Shown here: piece by piece, positions 22,548-32,028 of the stretch | Numbering within the stretch: position 1 is the first letter of the stretch | Layout of the letters: each line of letters opens with the position of its first letter | DNA from: Candidatus Mediterraneibacter intestinigallinarum | GTDB lineage: Bacteria; Bacillota; Clostridia; Lachnospirales; Lachnospiraceae | DNA: 32,458 nucleotides | Reading direction: 5' to 3' | Assembly: GCA_019119265.1 (NCBI GenBank) | Contig: DWXI01000183.1 | Location: 1 to 32,458 of the forward strand | Position numbers and translations under genes: made by a program | The notes under the pieces: model-generated | The model's input: only the letters and a program-made list of their open reading frames with translations | What the model was told of the DNA's origin: nothing | The model's database searches: none

Positions 22548-23384
22548 ATGGGAGAAAAGATTAACAAGGCATCAGCGCCGAAAGCGGCAAATGAGGGAGT
22601 ATATCATCTTCAACTGAAACAGGGAGACGTACCGCCGTACGTAATACTTCCGGGAGCGCCTGAGAGAACCCTGAAGATCGCGAAGAACTGGGAAGATGTA
22701 AAAGAAGTGGCTTCCTACAGGGAATACAAGACAGTAACAGGAAAGTATAAAGGAGTTGAGCTGGCATGTACTTCAACAGGTATCGGCGGGCCAAGTTCTG
22801 AGATATGTCTGCATGAACTCAACACGCTGGGCGTCCATACTTGTATCAGAGTAGGAACGACGGGCTGTATCGTGCCGGAGTTTGACCTGGGCGATCTTAT
22901 TATTCCGGTAGCCGCATACAGGAAAGACGGAACTAGCGCGACATACATCGAACCGGAATTCCCGGCATTTGCAAACACCTATGTGGTGATGGCTCTTATG
23001 CAGGCTTGTGAACGTCTCGGATTCCGCTACGGCCTGGGGCTGGACTACACGGTAGGATCCTTCTATATTGGGCAGGGCCGTCCGCTCAATGAGGACGGAA
23101 AGGCGACATACTGGCCGTCGTTTGCGGAGCGGATCATCCCTGACCTGCAGACAGCAGGTGTGACAAATATCGAGATGGAGACATCCGGACAGCTTGTAGT
23201 AGGATATCTCCATGGAATGAGGATGGGAGCGATCCTTTCTGTTATCTCCAACCGCGTACTTGACCGCTGGGGCGATAACGGCGGAGAAGAAAAGGCGTGC
23301 CTGGCGGCCGCAGAGGCAATGAAGATCCTTATGGAGTGGGATAAGTCCGGCAAAGTGCAGATGGATATTAACCTGAACAGATAA
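22548..23384 (+). CDS. udp: Nucleoside phosphorylase, uridine phosphorylase-like
   Basis: Cleaves a nucleoside with phosphate to the free base and (deoxy)ribose-1-phosphate, the substrate of DeoB. The 278-residue protein belongs to the PNP/UDP (NP-I) family: VILPGAPERTLKIA (phosphate/nucleoside loop), STGIGGPSSEI (Udp-type STGIGGPS motif), RVGTTGCI (phosphate Arg and Gly/Thr loop) and NIEMETSG (ribose-binding Met-Glu). STGIGGPS and RVGTTG point to uridine phosphorylase rather than DeoD. AGGAG precedes the ATG. Its C-terminal part (DRWGDNGGEEKACLAA) differs from E. coli Udp, so base specificity is not certain. Twelve bases separate it from the ABC ATPase gene. Confidence 0.93.
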   Translation: MGEKINKASAPKAANEGVYHLQLKQGDVPPYVILPGAPERTLKIAKNWEDVKEVASYREYKTVTGKYKGVELACTSTGIGGPSSEICLHELNTLGVHTCIRVGTTGCIVPEFDLGDLIIPVAAYRKDGTSATYIEPEFPAFANTYVVMALMQACERLGFRYGLGLDYTVGSFYIGQGRPLNEDGKATYWPSFAERIIPDLQTAGVTNIEMETSGQLVVGYLHGMRMGAILSVISNRVLDRWGDNGGEEKACLAAAEAMKILMEWDKSGKVQMDINLNR

Positions 23385-23396
23385 GAGGGAGACATT

Positions 23397-24932
23397 ATGG
23401 CAGCAGCAGTAGAAATGTTGAATATATCAAAATTCTATCCGGGCGTAGTGGCGACCGACCACGTATCGTTCAGCGTTGATGAAGGACAGGTGCTGGGTCT
23501 TATCGGCGAAAACGGCGCGGGAAAATCTACGATGATGAACATGCTGTACGGCATGACAGAACCGGATATCGGTACGATAAAACTATTTGGGAAAGAAGTA
23601 AGGATCCAGTCGCCCACTATGGCGATCAAGATGGGGATCGGCATGGTCCATCAGCACTTTATGCTCATGCCGAACCTGAGCGTACTTCAGAATATCATCC
23701 TTGGAAATACACCGACCAGAAAAGGACTGATCGATGTCAAAACAGCAAAAGAAAAGATCAATGAGATCATGAAAAAATACGATCTGCCGGTCAATCTGGA
23801 TGAGAAAATATACCAGTTGTCAGTAGGAGAGAAACAGCGCGTGGAGATCATCAAAGCGCTGTACCGTAACGCCAGGATACTTATTCTGGACGAACCGACG
23901 GCGGTACTGACGCCGACAGAGACAGACAAGCTGCTGGAGGTATTGAGGCAGCTCAAATCACAGGGAGTTACGATCATCTTTATCACACATAAACTAAGAG
24001 AGGTAATGGCGATAACAGATAAGATCGTCGTTATGAGAAAGGGCCTGGTAACAGGTACTCTGAGTACGAAGGAAGCGCGTACGGACGCACTCTCAGATAT
24101 GATGGTGGGAAGAAAAGTAAACCTTGAAATACCGAGAGCCGCCTACAATCCGGGCGAGAAAGTCCTGGAAGTAAAAGGACTCAGCGCACTGAATCAGAGA
24201 GGAGTTCCGGCGCTCAAAGGGGTAAATCTGTATGTGAGAAAAGGCGAGATCGTGGGAATCGCCGGTGTGGAAGGAAACGGACAGACAGAGCTGATAGAAA
24301 CCATATCCGGAATGCTCAAGCCTACAGGCGGACAGATCATCTTCAAGGGAGAAGACGTGACAGGCTGTTCTGTCAGAGACAGAAGGAAAAAGGGAATGTC
24401 GCATATCCCTGAAGACCGGTTGAAAATGGGAAGCGCGAAAGAATGTACCATACGGGATAACATGATCCTCAACCGGTATTATCAGAAGCCGTATTGCCGG
24501 ACAGGCATTCTGGACAGCAAAAAACTTCTGGAACTGTCGGAAAAACTGTGTAAAGATTTTGAAGTTAAAGTTCCGGATTCCGGATATAAATTGGGAACGC
24601 TTTCAGGCGGAAATATGCAGAAGGTCATACTCGCAAGAGAGCTGGAGGCGGATCCGGACTTCCTGATCGCGGCACAGCCTACCAGAGGAGTGGATATCGG
24701 CGCTATCGAATCTATCCATCATAAGCTTGTAGAAGTCCGGGATTCCGGAAGAGGCATCCTCCTCGTAAGCGCGGAGCTGGACGAGATACTTTCCCTCTCA
24801 GACAGGATACTGGTTATGTATGAGGGCGAGATCATGGCGGAATTCAAACGAGGCGAGGCGGACGAGAGAACCCTTGCCGGATATATGACCGGCGCAAAGA
24901 GACAGGGAAAGGGCGGTGAGAGCAATGAATAA
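23397..24932 (+). CDS. Nucleoside ABC transporter ATPase (two ABC domains)
   Basis: Energy-coupling subunit of the importer, 511 residues with two fused ABC domains. Domain 1: Walker A GENGAGKST (37-45), signature LSVGEKQR (141-148), Walker B ILILDEP and switch His in ITHKL. Domain 2: the Walker A region is GVEGNGQTE (290-298), lacking the Lys; signature LSGGNMQK (402-409); Walker B ends AAQPTRGVD without the catalytic Glu. This asymmetric pair is normal for sugar/nucleoside importers (RbsA/NupA type). The closing methionine-rich Q-loop residues VHQHFMLMPNLSV also fit the nucleoside subgroup. It overlaps the first permease gene by 8 bp. Confidence 0.95.
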   Translation: MAAAVEMLNISKFYPGVVATDHVSFSVDEGQVLGLIGENGAGKSTMMNMLYGMTEPDIGTIKLFGKEVRIQSPTMAIKMGIGMVHQHFMLMPNLSVLQNIILGNTPTRKGLIDVKTAKEKINEIMKKYDLPVNLDEKIYQLSVGEKQRVEIIKALYRNARILILDEPTAVLTPTETDKLLEVLRQLKSQGVTIIFITHKLREVMAITDKIVVMRKGLVTGTLSTKEARTDALSDMMVGRKVNLEIPRAAYNPGEKVLEVKGLSALNQRGVPALKGVNLYVRKGEIVGIAGVEGNGQTELIETISGMLKPTGGQIIFKGEDVTGCSVRDRRKKGMSHIPEDRLKMGSAKECTIRDNMILNRYYQKPYCRTGILDSKKLLELSEKLCKDFEVKVPDSGYKLGTLSGGNMQKVILARELEADPDFLIAAQPTRGVDIGAIESIHHKLVEVRDSGRGILLVSAELDEILSLSDRILVMYEGEIMAEFKRGEADERTLAGYMTGAKRQGKGGESNE

Positions 24933-26010
24933 TAAAGCGAATAACAAATTTATCCTATCAGCGGAAATTGTGGCGAAACAGATCGGACTGATCGTTATAG
25001 CACTTGCTCTCGCGACAATCTTCCTGGCGGCGTCCGGATATGAGCCGTTTGCGATACTGGAAGGTATCGGCAACAGCTTGACGGCTGACATAGCGGGAAC
25101 GATCCGGTGGACAATACCGCTGGCACTGTCAGGACTTGCAGTTTGTGTTACATATAAAGCGGAAGTATTTAACCTTGGCGTGGACGGACAGATCTACATG
25201 GGGGCGTCAGCAGCGGCTGCCGTAGCGCTGGCAATACCGGAGAGCATGAATCAGGGTGTTTCTCTTGTATTTATCTTTATCGCAGCTATGCTGGCGGGCG
25301 CGGCTTATGCCATGATACCTGCGCTTATGAAAGTGTATTTAAATACAAATGAAATCGTGTCTACATTGCTGCTGAACTTTATAGCCCAGTTATTCGTAGA
25401 ATATCTTGTGACAGGACCATTGAGGGATCCGGCTGAGGGCACGAACCTCAACGCGAGCGAGATATTTGCAGAGAATACATGGCTCCCCAGGTTGTCCTTC
25501 TTTCAGCCGTCGACGGCAAACGTGGGAATCTATATCGCTGTTGTCGTGATGATCATACTGGCGTTTATATTCTATAAAACGGCGTTTGGACACGAGATCA
25601 AGATCGTCGGAGCCAATCCGACGCTGGCAAGATACGCTGGCATGAAACCGAAGCAGACGATCTTCCAGGTCATGGCGTTAAGCGGAATGATCGGAGGTAT
25701 CGTAGGAGCGATTGAAGTGGCGGCGGTACAACACAGACTTCTTACAAGCTTTAACCCGGACTTCGGTATGACAGGCATCGTGGTGTCGCTTCTGGCAAAT
25801 AACAACCCGATCGGTGTTCTGTTCTCCGGCGCATTCTTCGGAGCGATACATAACGGCGGTATCAACATGGAGCGTATTACATCAGTTCCGTCAGCAGTTA
25901 CGGATATTGTCACAGGTATCATCTTCCTGATGATCGGCGCAAAATTTGTTCTTCCGAAGATCAGGAAAAAGATGGCGGTTAAAAGAGCAGAGGGCAAAGG
26001 AGGGAATTAA
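24925..26010 (+). CDS. Nucleoside ABC transporter permease 1
   Basis: Polytopic membrane subunit of 361 residues in the BPD_transp_2 (branched-chain amino-acid/ribose/nucleoside) family. About ten hydrophobic segments; the markers FNLGVDGQIYMGA and the EAA-like region FGHEIKIVGANPTLARYAGMKP are characteristic of YufP/NupB-type permeases. I chose the ATG at 24925, with GGTGAG 5 nt upstream, over the in-frame GTG at 24916. It overlaps the ATPase gene by 8 bp and is followed 2 bp later by permease 2. Confidence 0.93.
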   Translation: MNNKANNKFILSAEIVAKQIGLIVIALALATIFLAASGYEPFAILEGIGNSLTADIAGTIRWTIPLALSGLAVCVTYKAEVFNLGVDGQIYMGASAAAAVALAIPESMNQGVSLVFIFIAAMLAGAAYAMIPALMKVYLNTNEIVSTLLLNFIAQLFVEYLVTGPLRDPAEGTNLNASEIFAENTWLPRLSFFQPSTANVGIYIAVVVMIILAFIFYKTAFGHEIKIVGANPTLARYAGMKPKQTIFQVMALSGMIGGIVGAIEVAAVQHRLLTSFNPDFGMTGIVVSLLANNNPIGVLFSGAFFGAIHNGGINMERITSVPSAVTDIVTGIIFLMIGAKFVLPKIRKKMAVKRAEGKGGN

Positions 26011-26012
26011 GT

Positions 26013-26957
26013 ATGAATATAGCAGTTATTTCAGATACGCTGGCATCCATGATAAGAATTGCAACTCCTCTGATGCTGATGGCGCTTGGCGGGCTTCTGT
26101 GCGACAGGGCAGGCGTGTTTAACATCGCGATGGAAGGCTTTGCCCTCGTGGGAGCGTTTGCAGCCGTCGCCTGCGTGCAGTTTTCCGGCGGAAGCGTATG
26201 GATCGGACTTCTGGGAGCTCTGGTCATCGGAGCTTTATACAGCGCCATATTCGGATTGTTTGTGACGAAGTTTAAAGCTGACAACATTATAGCCAGTCTT
26301 GCGATGAACACACTCGGCGCCGGACTGACGTCATATCTGCTCCGCGCAATGTTCGACGTACAGGGCGCTTATGCTCCCGATAATATCGAAAAGCTGAGCA
26401 TGATCGAGATACCGATCATAAAAGATATACCGATACTTAACTGTATCAGCGGACAGAGCATAGTAACTTACTTTGCTGTAATCCTGATGGTAGCGATATA
26501 CATCATGCTTTTTAAGACAAAGACGGGTCTTGGTATCTGCGCGGTAGGAGAGTCTGATGTGGCGGCGAGAACGGCAGGTATCAAACCGGAGATCGTGAAA
26601 TGGAAAGTGGTGCTGCTGTCAGGCGCATTATCAGGACTGGCAGGCGCATACCTGTCTATCATCTCGGTATCCCAGTTCTCAGAGGATATGGTTCAGGGAA
26701 GAGGATTCACAGCGTTTACGATTTATGTATTCGGAGCGTCTCATCCTATTTATGCATCCCTTGTATCCCTGCTCTTCGGACTGGCAGAGGCACTCGGCAT
26801 CCGTATTGAACTGCTGGGATTATCAATTCCGCCGGCGATCATCGATATGTTCCCGTATATGCTGGCGATCGCAGCGTTGGCGGTCAGCTCCTATGTGCGG
26901 AAACGTAAAGTGCAGGGCGTAGTAAAAGTAAAGAAGAAAAAGGAGAAACTGGCATGA
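26013..26957 (+). CDS. Nucleoside ABC transporter permease 2
   Basis: Second polytopic permease, 314 residues, YufQ/NupC-type partner of the preceding gene. Markers are [21 protein letters not shown] near the N-terminus (the conserved ERxGxxNIxxEG motif) and [20 protein letters not shown] in the cytoplasmic coupling loop. The Lys-rich tail overlaps the transketolase start by ATGA. Together with permease 1, the ATPase and the lipoprotein it makes a complete importer. Confidence 0.93.
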   Translation: MNIAVISDTLASMIRIATPLMLMALGGLLCDRAGVFNIAMEGFALVGAFAAVACVQFSGGSVWIGLLGALVIGALYSAIFGLFVTKFKADNIIASLAMNTLGAGLTSYLLRAMFDVQGAYAPDNIEKLSMIEIPIIKDIPILNCISGQSIVTYFAVILMVAIYIMLFKTKTGLGICAVGESDVAARTAGIKPEIVKWKVVLLSGALSGLAGAYLSIISVSQFSEDMVQGRGFTAFTIYVFGASHPIYASLVSLLFGLAEALGIRIELLGLSIPPAIIDMFPYMLAIAALAVSSYVRKRKVQGVVKVKKKKEKLA

Positions 26958-28936
26958 CAGAAAAAATGGCGGTAAACGCGATCAGGATATTATCGGCAGA
27001 CGCTGTTCAGAAGGCAAAGTCCGGACATCCCGGACTCCCTCTGGGAGCGGCTCCGATCGCATATGAGCTGTGGGCTCATCACATGAAACACAATCCGGCG
27101 GACCCAAACTGGATGAACAGAGACCGATTTATTCTTTCGGCAGGACATGGATCATCAATGTTGTATTCACTGCTGCATCTCTTCGGATATGGTCTGACTA
27201 TTGATGATATGAAACAATTCAGACAGCTTGACTCCCTGACTCCCGGGCATCCGGAGTACAGGCATACTGCCGGAGTTGAGGCGACTACAGGACCGTTGGG
27301 AGCAGGTTTGGGAATGGCTGTAGGCATGGCTATGGCAGAACAGCATCTTGCTGCGAAATTTAACAGAAAAGGATATCAGTTATTTGATCATTATACATAT
27401 GCTCTTTGCGGTGACGGATGCCTGATGGAAGGTATTTCTTCAGAGGTAATGTCGCTTGCGGGAACTCTGGGGCTTGGAAAGCTGATCATTCTCTATGATT
27501 CCAATTCCATTACCATTGAGGGCGGTACGGATCTTGCATTTACGGAAGATGTGTCAAAACGTTTCGAAGCATTCGGATTTCAGACACTTAGCGTCCGCGA
27601 CGGAAATGATATAGAGGCGGTAGGAAGAGCGATAGAGAAGGCAAAGGCGGATACTTCAAGACCGTCATTTATCAAGATCACAACAAAAATCGGTTATGGC
27701 GTTCCTGCGAAAGAAGGAAAGTCAAGCGCGCATGGAGAGCCTCTGGGAGAGGAGAATGTAAAGATTCTTCGCGAAAATCTGGATTGGCCTCTGACCGAGG
27801 CGTTTGCCGTGCCGGAGGAAGTGTATGAACATTACAGGCAGCTTACCCATACCGGAAAAGAAGCGGAAGAAAAGTGGAATGAGATGTTTGCGTCATACAG
27901 CGAAGCATATCCGGAACTCAGAGAGGAACTGGACAATTGGTATGATGAAGAGTCAGGCAAGAGTCTTCTCGACGACGATGAGTACTGGAAACGTGAGAAC
28001 AAAGCCGATGCTACAAGAAATATCTCAGGAAAGGCTTTAAACTATATTAAAGACAGACTTCCGAATCTGGTCGGCGGTTCAGCAGATCTGGGCCCGTCAA
28101 ATAAAACGGTAATGAACGGGGCAGGCGATTATTCGGCAGAATCTCCGGAAGGACGCAACATACATTTTGGAGTAAGGGAAATTGGAATGACTGCAATTGT
28201 AAACGGCATGCTTCTCCATGGAGGTCTGCGTACATATGCCGCTACGTTTTTCGTATTTGCCGATTATATGAAGCCGATGCTGCGGCTTTCATCGCTGATG
28301 CAGATTCCGCAGATCGCTGTATTCTCACATGACAGCATTGGAGTGGGAGAGGACGGTCCTACACATGAACCGATCGAGCAGCTTGCAATGCTCAGATCGC
28401 AGCCGAACATGTACGTGTTCCGGCCTGCTGATGAAACGGAAACTAAAGCAGCATGGTATTGCGCGGTAACATCTATGAGAACGCCTACTTCTATTGTATT
28501 GTCAAGACAATCGCTTCCGGTGTTGGAAAATTCATCGAAGGATGCATTAAAAGGCGGATATATCCTGAGAAATGAGAAAAAAGACAGTCCGGATGTGATC
28601 ATGGTAGCGACAGGATCCGAGACGGGTATTGCAGTGGAAGCCGCGGAAATGCTTGAGGCGGACGGTATATCCGCAAGAGTGGTGAGTATGCCATGTATGG
28701 AATTGTTTGAAGAGCAGTCAGAGGAATACAGGAATGCTGTGCTGCCGCCTGAGATAACAAAAAGAGCAGTGATTGAAGCCGGAAGCAGCATGTCCTGGGG
28801 CAGATATGCCGGAATTGACGGATGTTATATTACTATGGATACGTTCGGCGCTTCCGCACCCGCCGCACAGTTATTTGAGAAATATGGGTTTACAGCGGAC
28901 AATGTCAGGAAAATAATAAAAACATATGTCAATTAA
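26954..28936 (+). CDS. tkt: Transketolase
   Basis: TPP-dependent enzyme moving two-carbon units between sugar phosphates, 660 residues, i.e. a complete single-chain transketolase. Seen in order: [16 protein letters not shown] (active-site His in SGHPG), [33 protein letters not shown]-Mg motif GDGCLMEG (153-160) with N184 and I/T nearby, [12 protein letters not shown], the pyrimidine domain [13 protein letters not shown] with the catalytic Glu, then [23 protein letters not shown] lies 9 nt upstream; the start overlaps the permease stop by 4 bp, so it is translationally coupled to the transporter. Its role here is to channel ribose-5-phosphate and glyceraldehyde-3-phosphate into hexose phosphates, presumably with the transaldolase-like protein. 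The split DesA/DesB transketolases of steroid metabolism look different in gene organisation. Confidence 0.97.
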   Translation: MTEKMAVNAIRILSADAVQKAKSGHPGLPLGAAPIAYELWAHHMKHNPADPNWMNRDRFILSAGHGSSMLYSLLHLFGYGLTIDDMKQFRQLDSLTPGHPEYRHTAGVEATTGPLGAGLGMAVGMAMAEQHLAAKFNRKGYQLFDHYTYALCGDGCLMEGISSEVMSLAGTLGLGKLIILYDSNSITIEGGTDLAFTEDVSKRFEAFGFQTLSVRDGNDIEAVGRAIEKAKADTSRPSFIKITTKIGYGVPAKEGKSSAHGEPLGEENVKILRENLDWPLTEAFAVPEEVYEHYRQLTHTGKEAEEKWNEMFASYSEAYPELREELDNWYDEESGKSLLDDDEYWKRENKADATRNISGKALNYIKDRLPNLVGGSADLGPSNKTVMNGAGDYSAESPEGRNIHFGVREIGMTAIVNGMLLHGGLRTYAATFFVFADYMKPMLRLSSLMQIPQIAVFSHDSIGVGEDGPTHEPIEQLAMLRSQPNMYVFRPADETETKAAWYCAVTSMRTPTSIVLSRQSLPVLENSSKDALKGGYILRNEKKDSPDVIMVATGSETGIAVEAAEMLEADGISARVVSMPCMELFEEQSEEYRNAVLPPEITKRAVIEAGSSMSWGRYAGIDGCYITMDTFGASAPAAQLFEKYGFTADNVRKIIKTYVN

Positions 28937-28947
28937 CGGGTGACTTA

Positions 28948-28956
28948 TGTTATAAT
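28948..28956 (+). promoter_or_regulatory. Extended -10 promoter of the deoR-type gene with an operator half-site
   Basis: TGTTATAAT (TG at 28948-28949, TATAAT 28951-28956) is an extended -10 element without a good -35 box. ATGTTAT (28947-28953) is the same heptamer found in the operon's inner palindrome, suggesting autoregulation. CTTA and TAAG flank it in inverse orientation. Confidence 0.5.
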
Positions 28957-29015
28957 TATGTAAGATACTGTGGTGCATTGGAAGTGGAATCGAGACGGGA
29001 AGTAAGAGGGATAGT

Positions 29016-29789
29016 GTGAGGAAAAAGGATGAACGTCTGAACCGATTGGTTGAGATCATAAGTAAAAGAAACAGCACAACGATCAAAGAACTGGCGGTTT
29101 TGCTGAATGTGTCAGAGATGACGATACGACGTGATCTGGAGACTCTGAAAGCGAGCGGCATTATACTGGACATTCCAGGTGTTGCGGTGCTGAACAGTGG
29201 AAACGCTGGAGAAACAGAAGAATACCTTCTTTCCAGAGCGACAACACGTCATGCCATAGAGAAAGAGAGAATCGGGAAATACGCGGCGTCACTGATTCAG
29301 GACGATGAGTGTATTATTATTGATAACGGTTCTACAACAGAATGTCTGGCGGACAATATTGGAGCTGATATGCGGATTTCAGTTTTTACATGTAACCTTA
29401 ACATCCTGAATAAGATCGCAAATCATCCCAATGTGTCTCTGATTTTTGGAGGAGGATATTATCATCCTGATACGACATTGTTCGAATGTCAGGAAAGTAT
29501 AGCATTGCTGAAAAAGATCCGGGCAACCAAAGCATTTATATCGGCTGCCGGAGTGCATGCTACAATGGGCGTGACCGGCATGAACAGTTACGAATTGGAA
29601 ACAAAAAGGGAGTTGATTCAGTCAGGAGCCGAGAAAATCCTGCTTGTAGATTCGAGCAAATTCGGAGTGATCAAGCCGTGGTTCATTGCTGATATAGATG
29701 CTTTTGACAGAGTGATCACTGATACCGGACTGCCGGAAGAATGGCAGGAGCTGATCAGAGAAAAAGGTATCTTACTGGAAATGGTATAA
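29016..29789 (+). CDS. DeoR-family transcriptional repressor
   Basis: A 257-residue sugar-phosphate-responsive regulator. The N-terminal winged helix has TTIKELAVLLNVSEMTIRRD (residues 21-40), the classic DeoR signature, and the C-terminal DeoRC domain shows IDNGSTTECLADNI, FTCNLNILNKI and LIFGGGYYHPDTTLFE, with LLVDSSKFG later, which form the sugar-phosphate pocket. Effectors of the family are phosphorylated sugars; deoxyribose-5-phosphate or ribose-5-phosphate would fit here. The start is GTG with AGAGGG 5 nt upstream. It is last in the operon, with an extra promoter just upstream and a strong terminator just downstream. I infer it represses the deoC promoter through the palindrome at 14409-14430. 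Confidence 0.93.
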   Translation: MRKKDERLNRLVEIISKRNSTTIKELAVLLNVSEMTIRRDLETLKASGIILDIPGVAVLNSGNAGETEEYLLSRATTRHAIEKERIGKYAASLIQDDECIIIDNGSTTECLADNIGADMRISVFTCNLNILNKIANHPNVSLIFGGGYYHPDTTLFECQESIALLKKIRATKAFISAAGVHATMGVTGMNSYELETKRELIQSGAEKILLVDSSKFGVIKPWFIADIDAFDRVITDTGLPEEWQELIREKGILLEMV

Positions 29790-29801
29790 ATCAGGAGCTT
29801 T

Positions 29802-29856
29802 AACAAAAATATACAGGTCTTTCACAGCACTGGGAAAGGCTTGTATATTTTTGTTT
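29802..29856 (+). terminator. Terminator of the nucleoside operon
   Basis: A perfect 14-bp stem AACAAAAATATACA (29802-29815) with TGTATATTTTTGTT (29842-29855), capped by an inner CTTTC/GAAAG stem, with U-rich 3' arm. It closes the operon 12 bp after the regulator stop. Confidence 0.9.
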
Positions 29857-29909
29857 CAATAGTTCAGACATCTGATTATCAATAAACTTTTGCGGGAAGG
29901 AGAAAATTT

Positions 29910-30848
29910 ATGCATAATAAAACGTATGAGTGTGATCTGCACTGCCATACAACAAGATCAGACGGTGCGGATACGCCGCTGGAAGTGATTAAAAATGCCG
30001 GACAAGCGGAATTGAAAGTGATTGCTATAACAGACCATGATATAAGACCGCCCGGAACAGTGCAAACTGAGGATGGCCGCGAGACAGATATTGTGGAACT
30101 GGCAAAAGAGATGGGGATTATCCTGCTCAGGGGGATTGAAATCTCATGTCAGACAGAAGTTGAAGACGTACATATACTTTGTTTCGGGTGTGATTGGGGA
30201 GATCCGTTCTTTCGGGAGCTGGAGAAAAGCGTTGTTGTTTCAAAGATTAAAAGTTATAAAGAGCTTCTGAAGCGTCTGGATGAGTGTGGTATGCCCGTAA
30301 CATGGAGCGAGGTCCTGGCCCGTGGGGAAAACTCAATCAGTGAGGAGCACGTTCAGAAAAAGCGGATTTTTGAAATCATGGCAGAAAAAGGATATGTGCA
30401 GCAGTGGAGTGACGCTAAACTTCTGGTGAAAAATGACAGACGTCTCAGAGTCGAAAGAGAAAAGCCGGATCCGACTGCCGTTATCCGTGAAGTGAAAAGG
30501 TGCGGAGGAATATGTATTCTGGCGCATCCGTTCCTGATCAGCGAAAAGGTTATGATAGGAACGGAAGAGATGAATCGGGATGATTATATAGAGAGACTGA
30601 TTGCAGCAGGTCTTGACGGAATAGAGGCATGTTATACATATAGTAAGACCAGCTATGATGGCAAGATGAGTGACAAAGAGATTGAAGATTACATCAGAAC
30701 TGCATATGCAGAAAGACTGCCGATCATGTCAGGGGGCTCGGATTATCATGCAGATTACAAAAAAGGTGTAAAAAATCCCAGGAGACTGGGAGAGAGTGGA
30801 ATTACATTCGAATATTTTCAGCAGAACAGACTGTTGAACTGTTTATGA
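29910..30848 (+). CDS. PHP-domain phosphoesterase (RNase AM/nucleoside bisphosphatase-like)
   Basis: Metal-dependent phosphoesterase of 312 residues. PHP motifs: DLHCHTTRSDG (H11, H13, D18), ITDHD (D42-D44), GIEIS (E77), H88 in EDVHILCFG, LAHP (H206) and GGSDYHAD (D278, H280), a full set of trinuclear-site ligands. YciV-type relatives remove 3'-phosphate from nucleoside 3',5'-bisphosphates or trim RNA 5' ends; the insertion between residues ~95 and 195 is typical. GGAAGGAG precedes the ATG. It lies outside the nucleoside operon, after its terminator, and in front of argF; whether it is functionally linked to nucleotide turnover is unknown. Confidence 0.9.
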   Translation: MHNKTYECDLHCHTTRSDGADTPLEVIKNAGQAELKVIAITDHDIRPPGTVQTEDGRETDIVELAKEMGIILLRGIEISCQTEVEDVHILCFGCDWGDPFFRELEKSVVVSKIKSYKELLKRLDECGMPVTWSEVLARGENSISEEHVQKKRIFEIMAEKGYVQQWSDAKLLVKNDRRLRVEREKPDPTAVIREVKRCGGICILAHPFLISEKVMIGTEEMNRDDYIERLIAAGLDGIEACYTYSKTSYDGKMSDKEIEDYIRTAYAERLPIMSGGSDYHADYKKGVKNPRRLGESGITFEYFQQNRLLNCL

Positions 30849-30852
30849 AAAA

Positions 30853-30894
30853 TTATGCATAAGTATTGCATTTTTATGCATAAGTATGTATAAT
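30853..30894 (+). promoter_or_regulatory. argF promoter with tandem ArgR-type boxes
   Basis: The 14-mer TTATGCATAAGTAT occurs at 30853-30866 and again at 30874-30887, 21 bp apart (two helical turns). The second copy belongs to an inverted repeat TTATGCATA/TATGTATAA (30874-30893) that matches the 18-bp ARG-box pattern TNTGNATWWWWATNCANA with few mismatches. TATAAT (30889-30894) overlaps it; the best-spaced -35 is TTGCAT (30866-30871, 17 bp). Repression by ArgR in arginine is inferred. Confidence 0.7.
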
Positions 30895-30932
30895 AACCAT
30901 GTTTCATACTCAATGATTGCGAGGGATTTATC

Positions 30933-31925
30933 ATGGATTTAAAAGGACGTAATTTTCTGACATTAAAAGATTTCACTCCTGAGGAGATTACTTATCTGCT
31001 CGATCTTTCCGCCGAAGTGAAAGAAAAAAAGAAAAAAGGAATACCGGTTGATGCTTATAAAGGGAAAAATGTAGCCCTGCTTTTTGAGAAGGACAGTACG
31101 AGAACACGCTGTGCATTTGAGGTGGCGGCTCATGATATGGGCATGGGAACGACTTATCTCGGACCGACAGGGTCGCAGATGGGAAAGAAGGAAAGCATTG
31201 AGGACACCGCACGTGTGCTTGGAAGAATGTTTGACGGCATCGAGTACAGGGGATACGGACAGGAAATTGTAGAAGAGCTGGCTAAATATGCAGGAGTACC
31301 AGTGTGGAACGGATTGACGAATGAATATCATCCGACACAGATGCTTGCGGATATGCTGACTATTCGCGAGAATTTTGGCATGCTGAAGGGGCTGAAGCTG
31401 GTCTATATGGGAGACGCCCGCTACAATATGGGGAATTCCCTGATGGTGGCCTGCTCCAAGCTGGGGCTTGACTTTGTGGCCTGTACAACGGAAGAATATT
31501 TCCCGAATGCGGAACTGGTCGCACAGTGTCGGGATTATGCAAAAGAATCAGGAGCGTCGATCACTCTGACATCTGACGTAAAAGAGGGAACAAAGGATGC
31601 TGATGTTATCTGCACAGACGTCTGGGTATCCATGGGAGAGCCGGATGAGGTATGGGAGAAGAGGATTAAAGAACTCACACCATATAAAGTAACAAAAGAA
31701 GTTATGGCAAATGCCAAAGACAGCGCGATCTTCCTGCACTGCCTGCCGGCGTTCCACGATCTGAAGACAAAGATCGGCAAGGAAATGGGAGAGCGTTTTA
31801 ATATAGAAGATATGGAAGTGACAGATGAGGTGTTTGAGTCTGAACAGTCTAAAGTATTTGATGAGGCGGAGAATCGGATGCATACGATCAAGGCTGTGAT
31901 GATGGCGACGCTGGGAATAGAGTAG
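30933..31925 (+). CDS. argF: Ornithine carbamoyltransferase
   Basis: Forms citrulline from ornithine and carbamoyl phosphate in arginine biosynthesis, or runs in reverse in arginine catabolism. Length 330. Diagnostic motifs: carbamoyl-phosphate site STRTR (55-59), HPTQ (133-136), the ornithine-specific DVWVSMGE (229-236, SMG loop) and HCLPAFHD (269-276). GAGGGATTT lies just before the ATG; the site is moderate. It stands alone with ArgR-like boxes upstream. No arcA or arcC is adjacent, so the biosynthetic role (argF) is favoured over arcB. Confidence 0.96.
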   Translation: MDLKGRNFLTLKDFTPEEITYLLDLSAEVKEKKKKGIPVDAYKGKNVALLFEKDSTRTRCAFEVAAHDMGMGTTYLGPTGSQMGKKESIEDTARVLGRMFDGIEYRGYGQEIVEELAKYAGVPVWNGLTNEYHPTQMLADMLTIRENFGMLKGLKLVYMGDARYNMGNSLMVACSKLGLDFVACTTEEYFPNAELVAQCRDYAKESGASITLTSDVKEGTKDADVICTDVWVSMGEPDEVWEKRIKELTPYKVTKEVMANAKDSAIFLHCLPAFHDLKTKIGKEMGERFNIEDMEVTDEVFESEQSKVFDEAENRMHTIKAVMMATLGIE

Positions 31926-31947
31926 CAGAGAATCATAATGGAAAATG

Positions 31948-31981
31948 TCCTGGGAGCAAAAATAAAATATTGCTCCCAGGA
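31948..31981. terminator. Convergent bidirectional terminator between argF and the glucosidase gene
   Basis: TCCTGGGAGCAA (31948-31959) pairs perfectly with TTGCTCCCAGGA (31970-31981). The stem extends outward through a G-U pair into AAAAT/ATTTT, so it has a U-tract on both strands and can end both convergent genes. Confidence 0.93.
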
Positions 31982-32028
31982 TATTTTCATATGTTTACAA
32001 ATCAGCGGAAAAGTAATCAGTTAAAAGA

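Noticed and set aside
26954-28936. Steroid side-chain-cleaving transketolase (DesAB-like)
   Set aside because: Those are encoded as two separate genes with hydroxysteroid dehydrogenases; this is a full-length transketolase translationally coupled to a nucleoside transporter.
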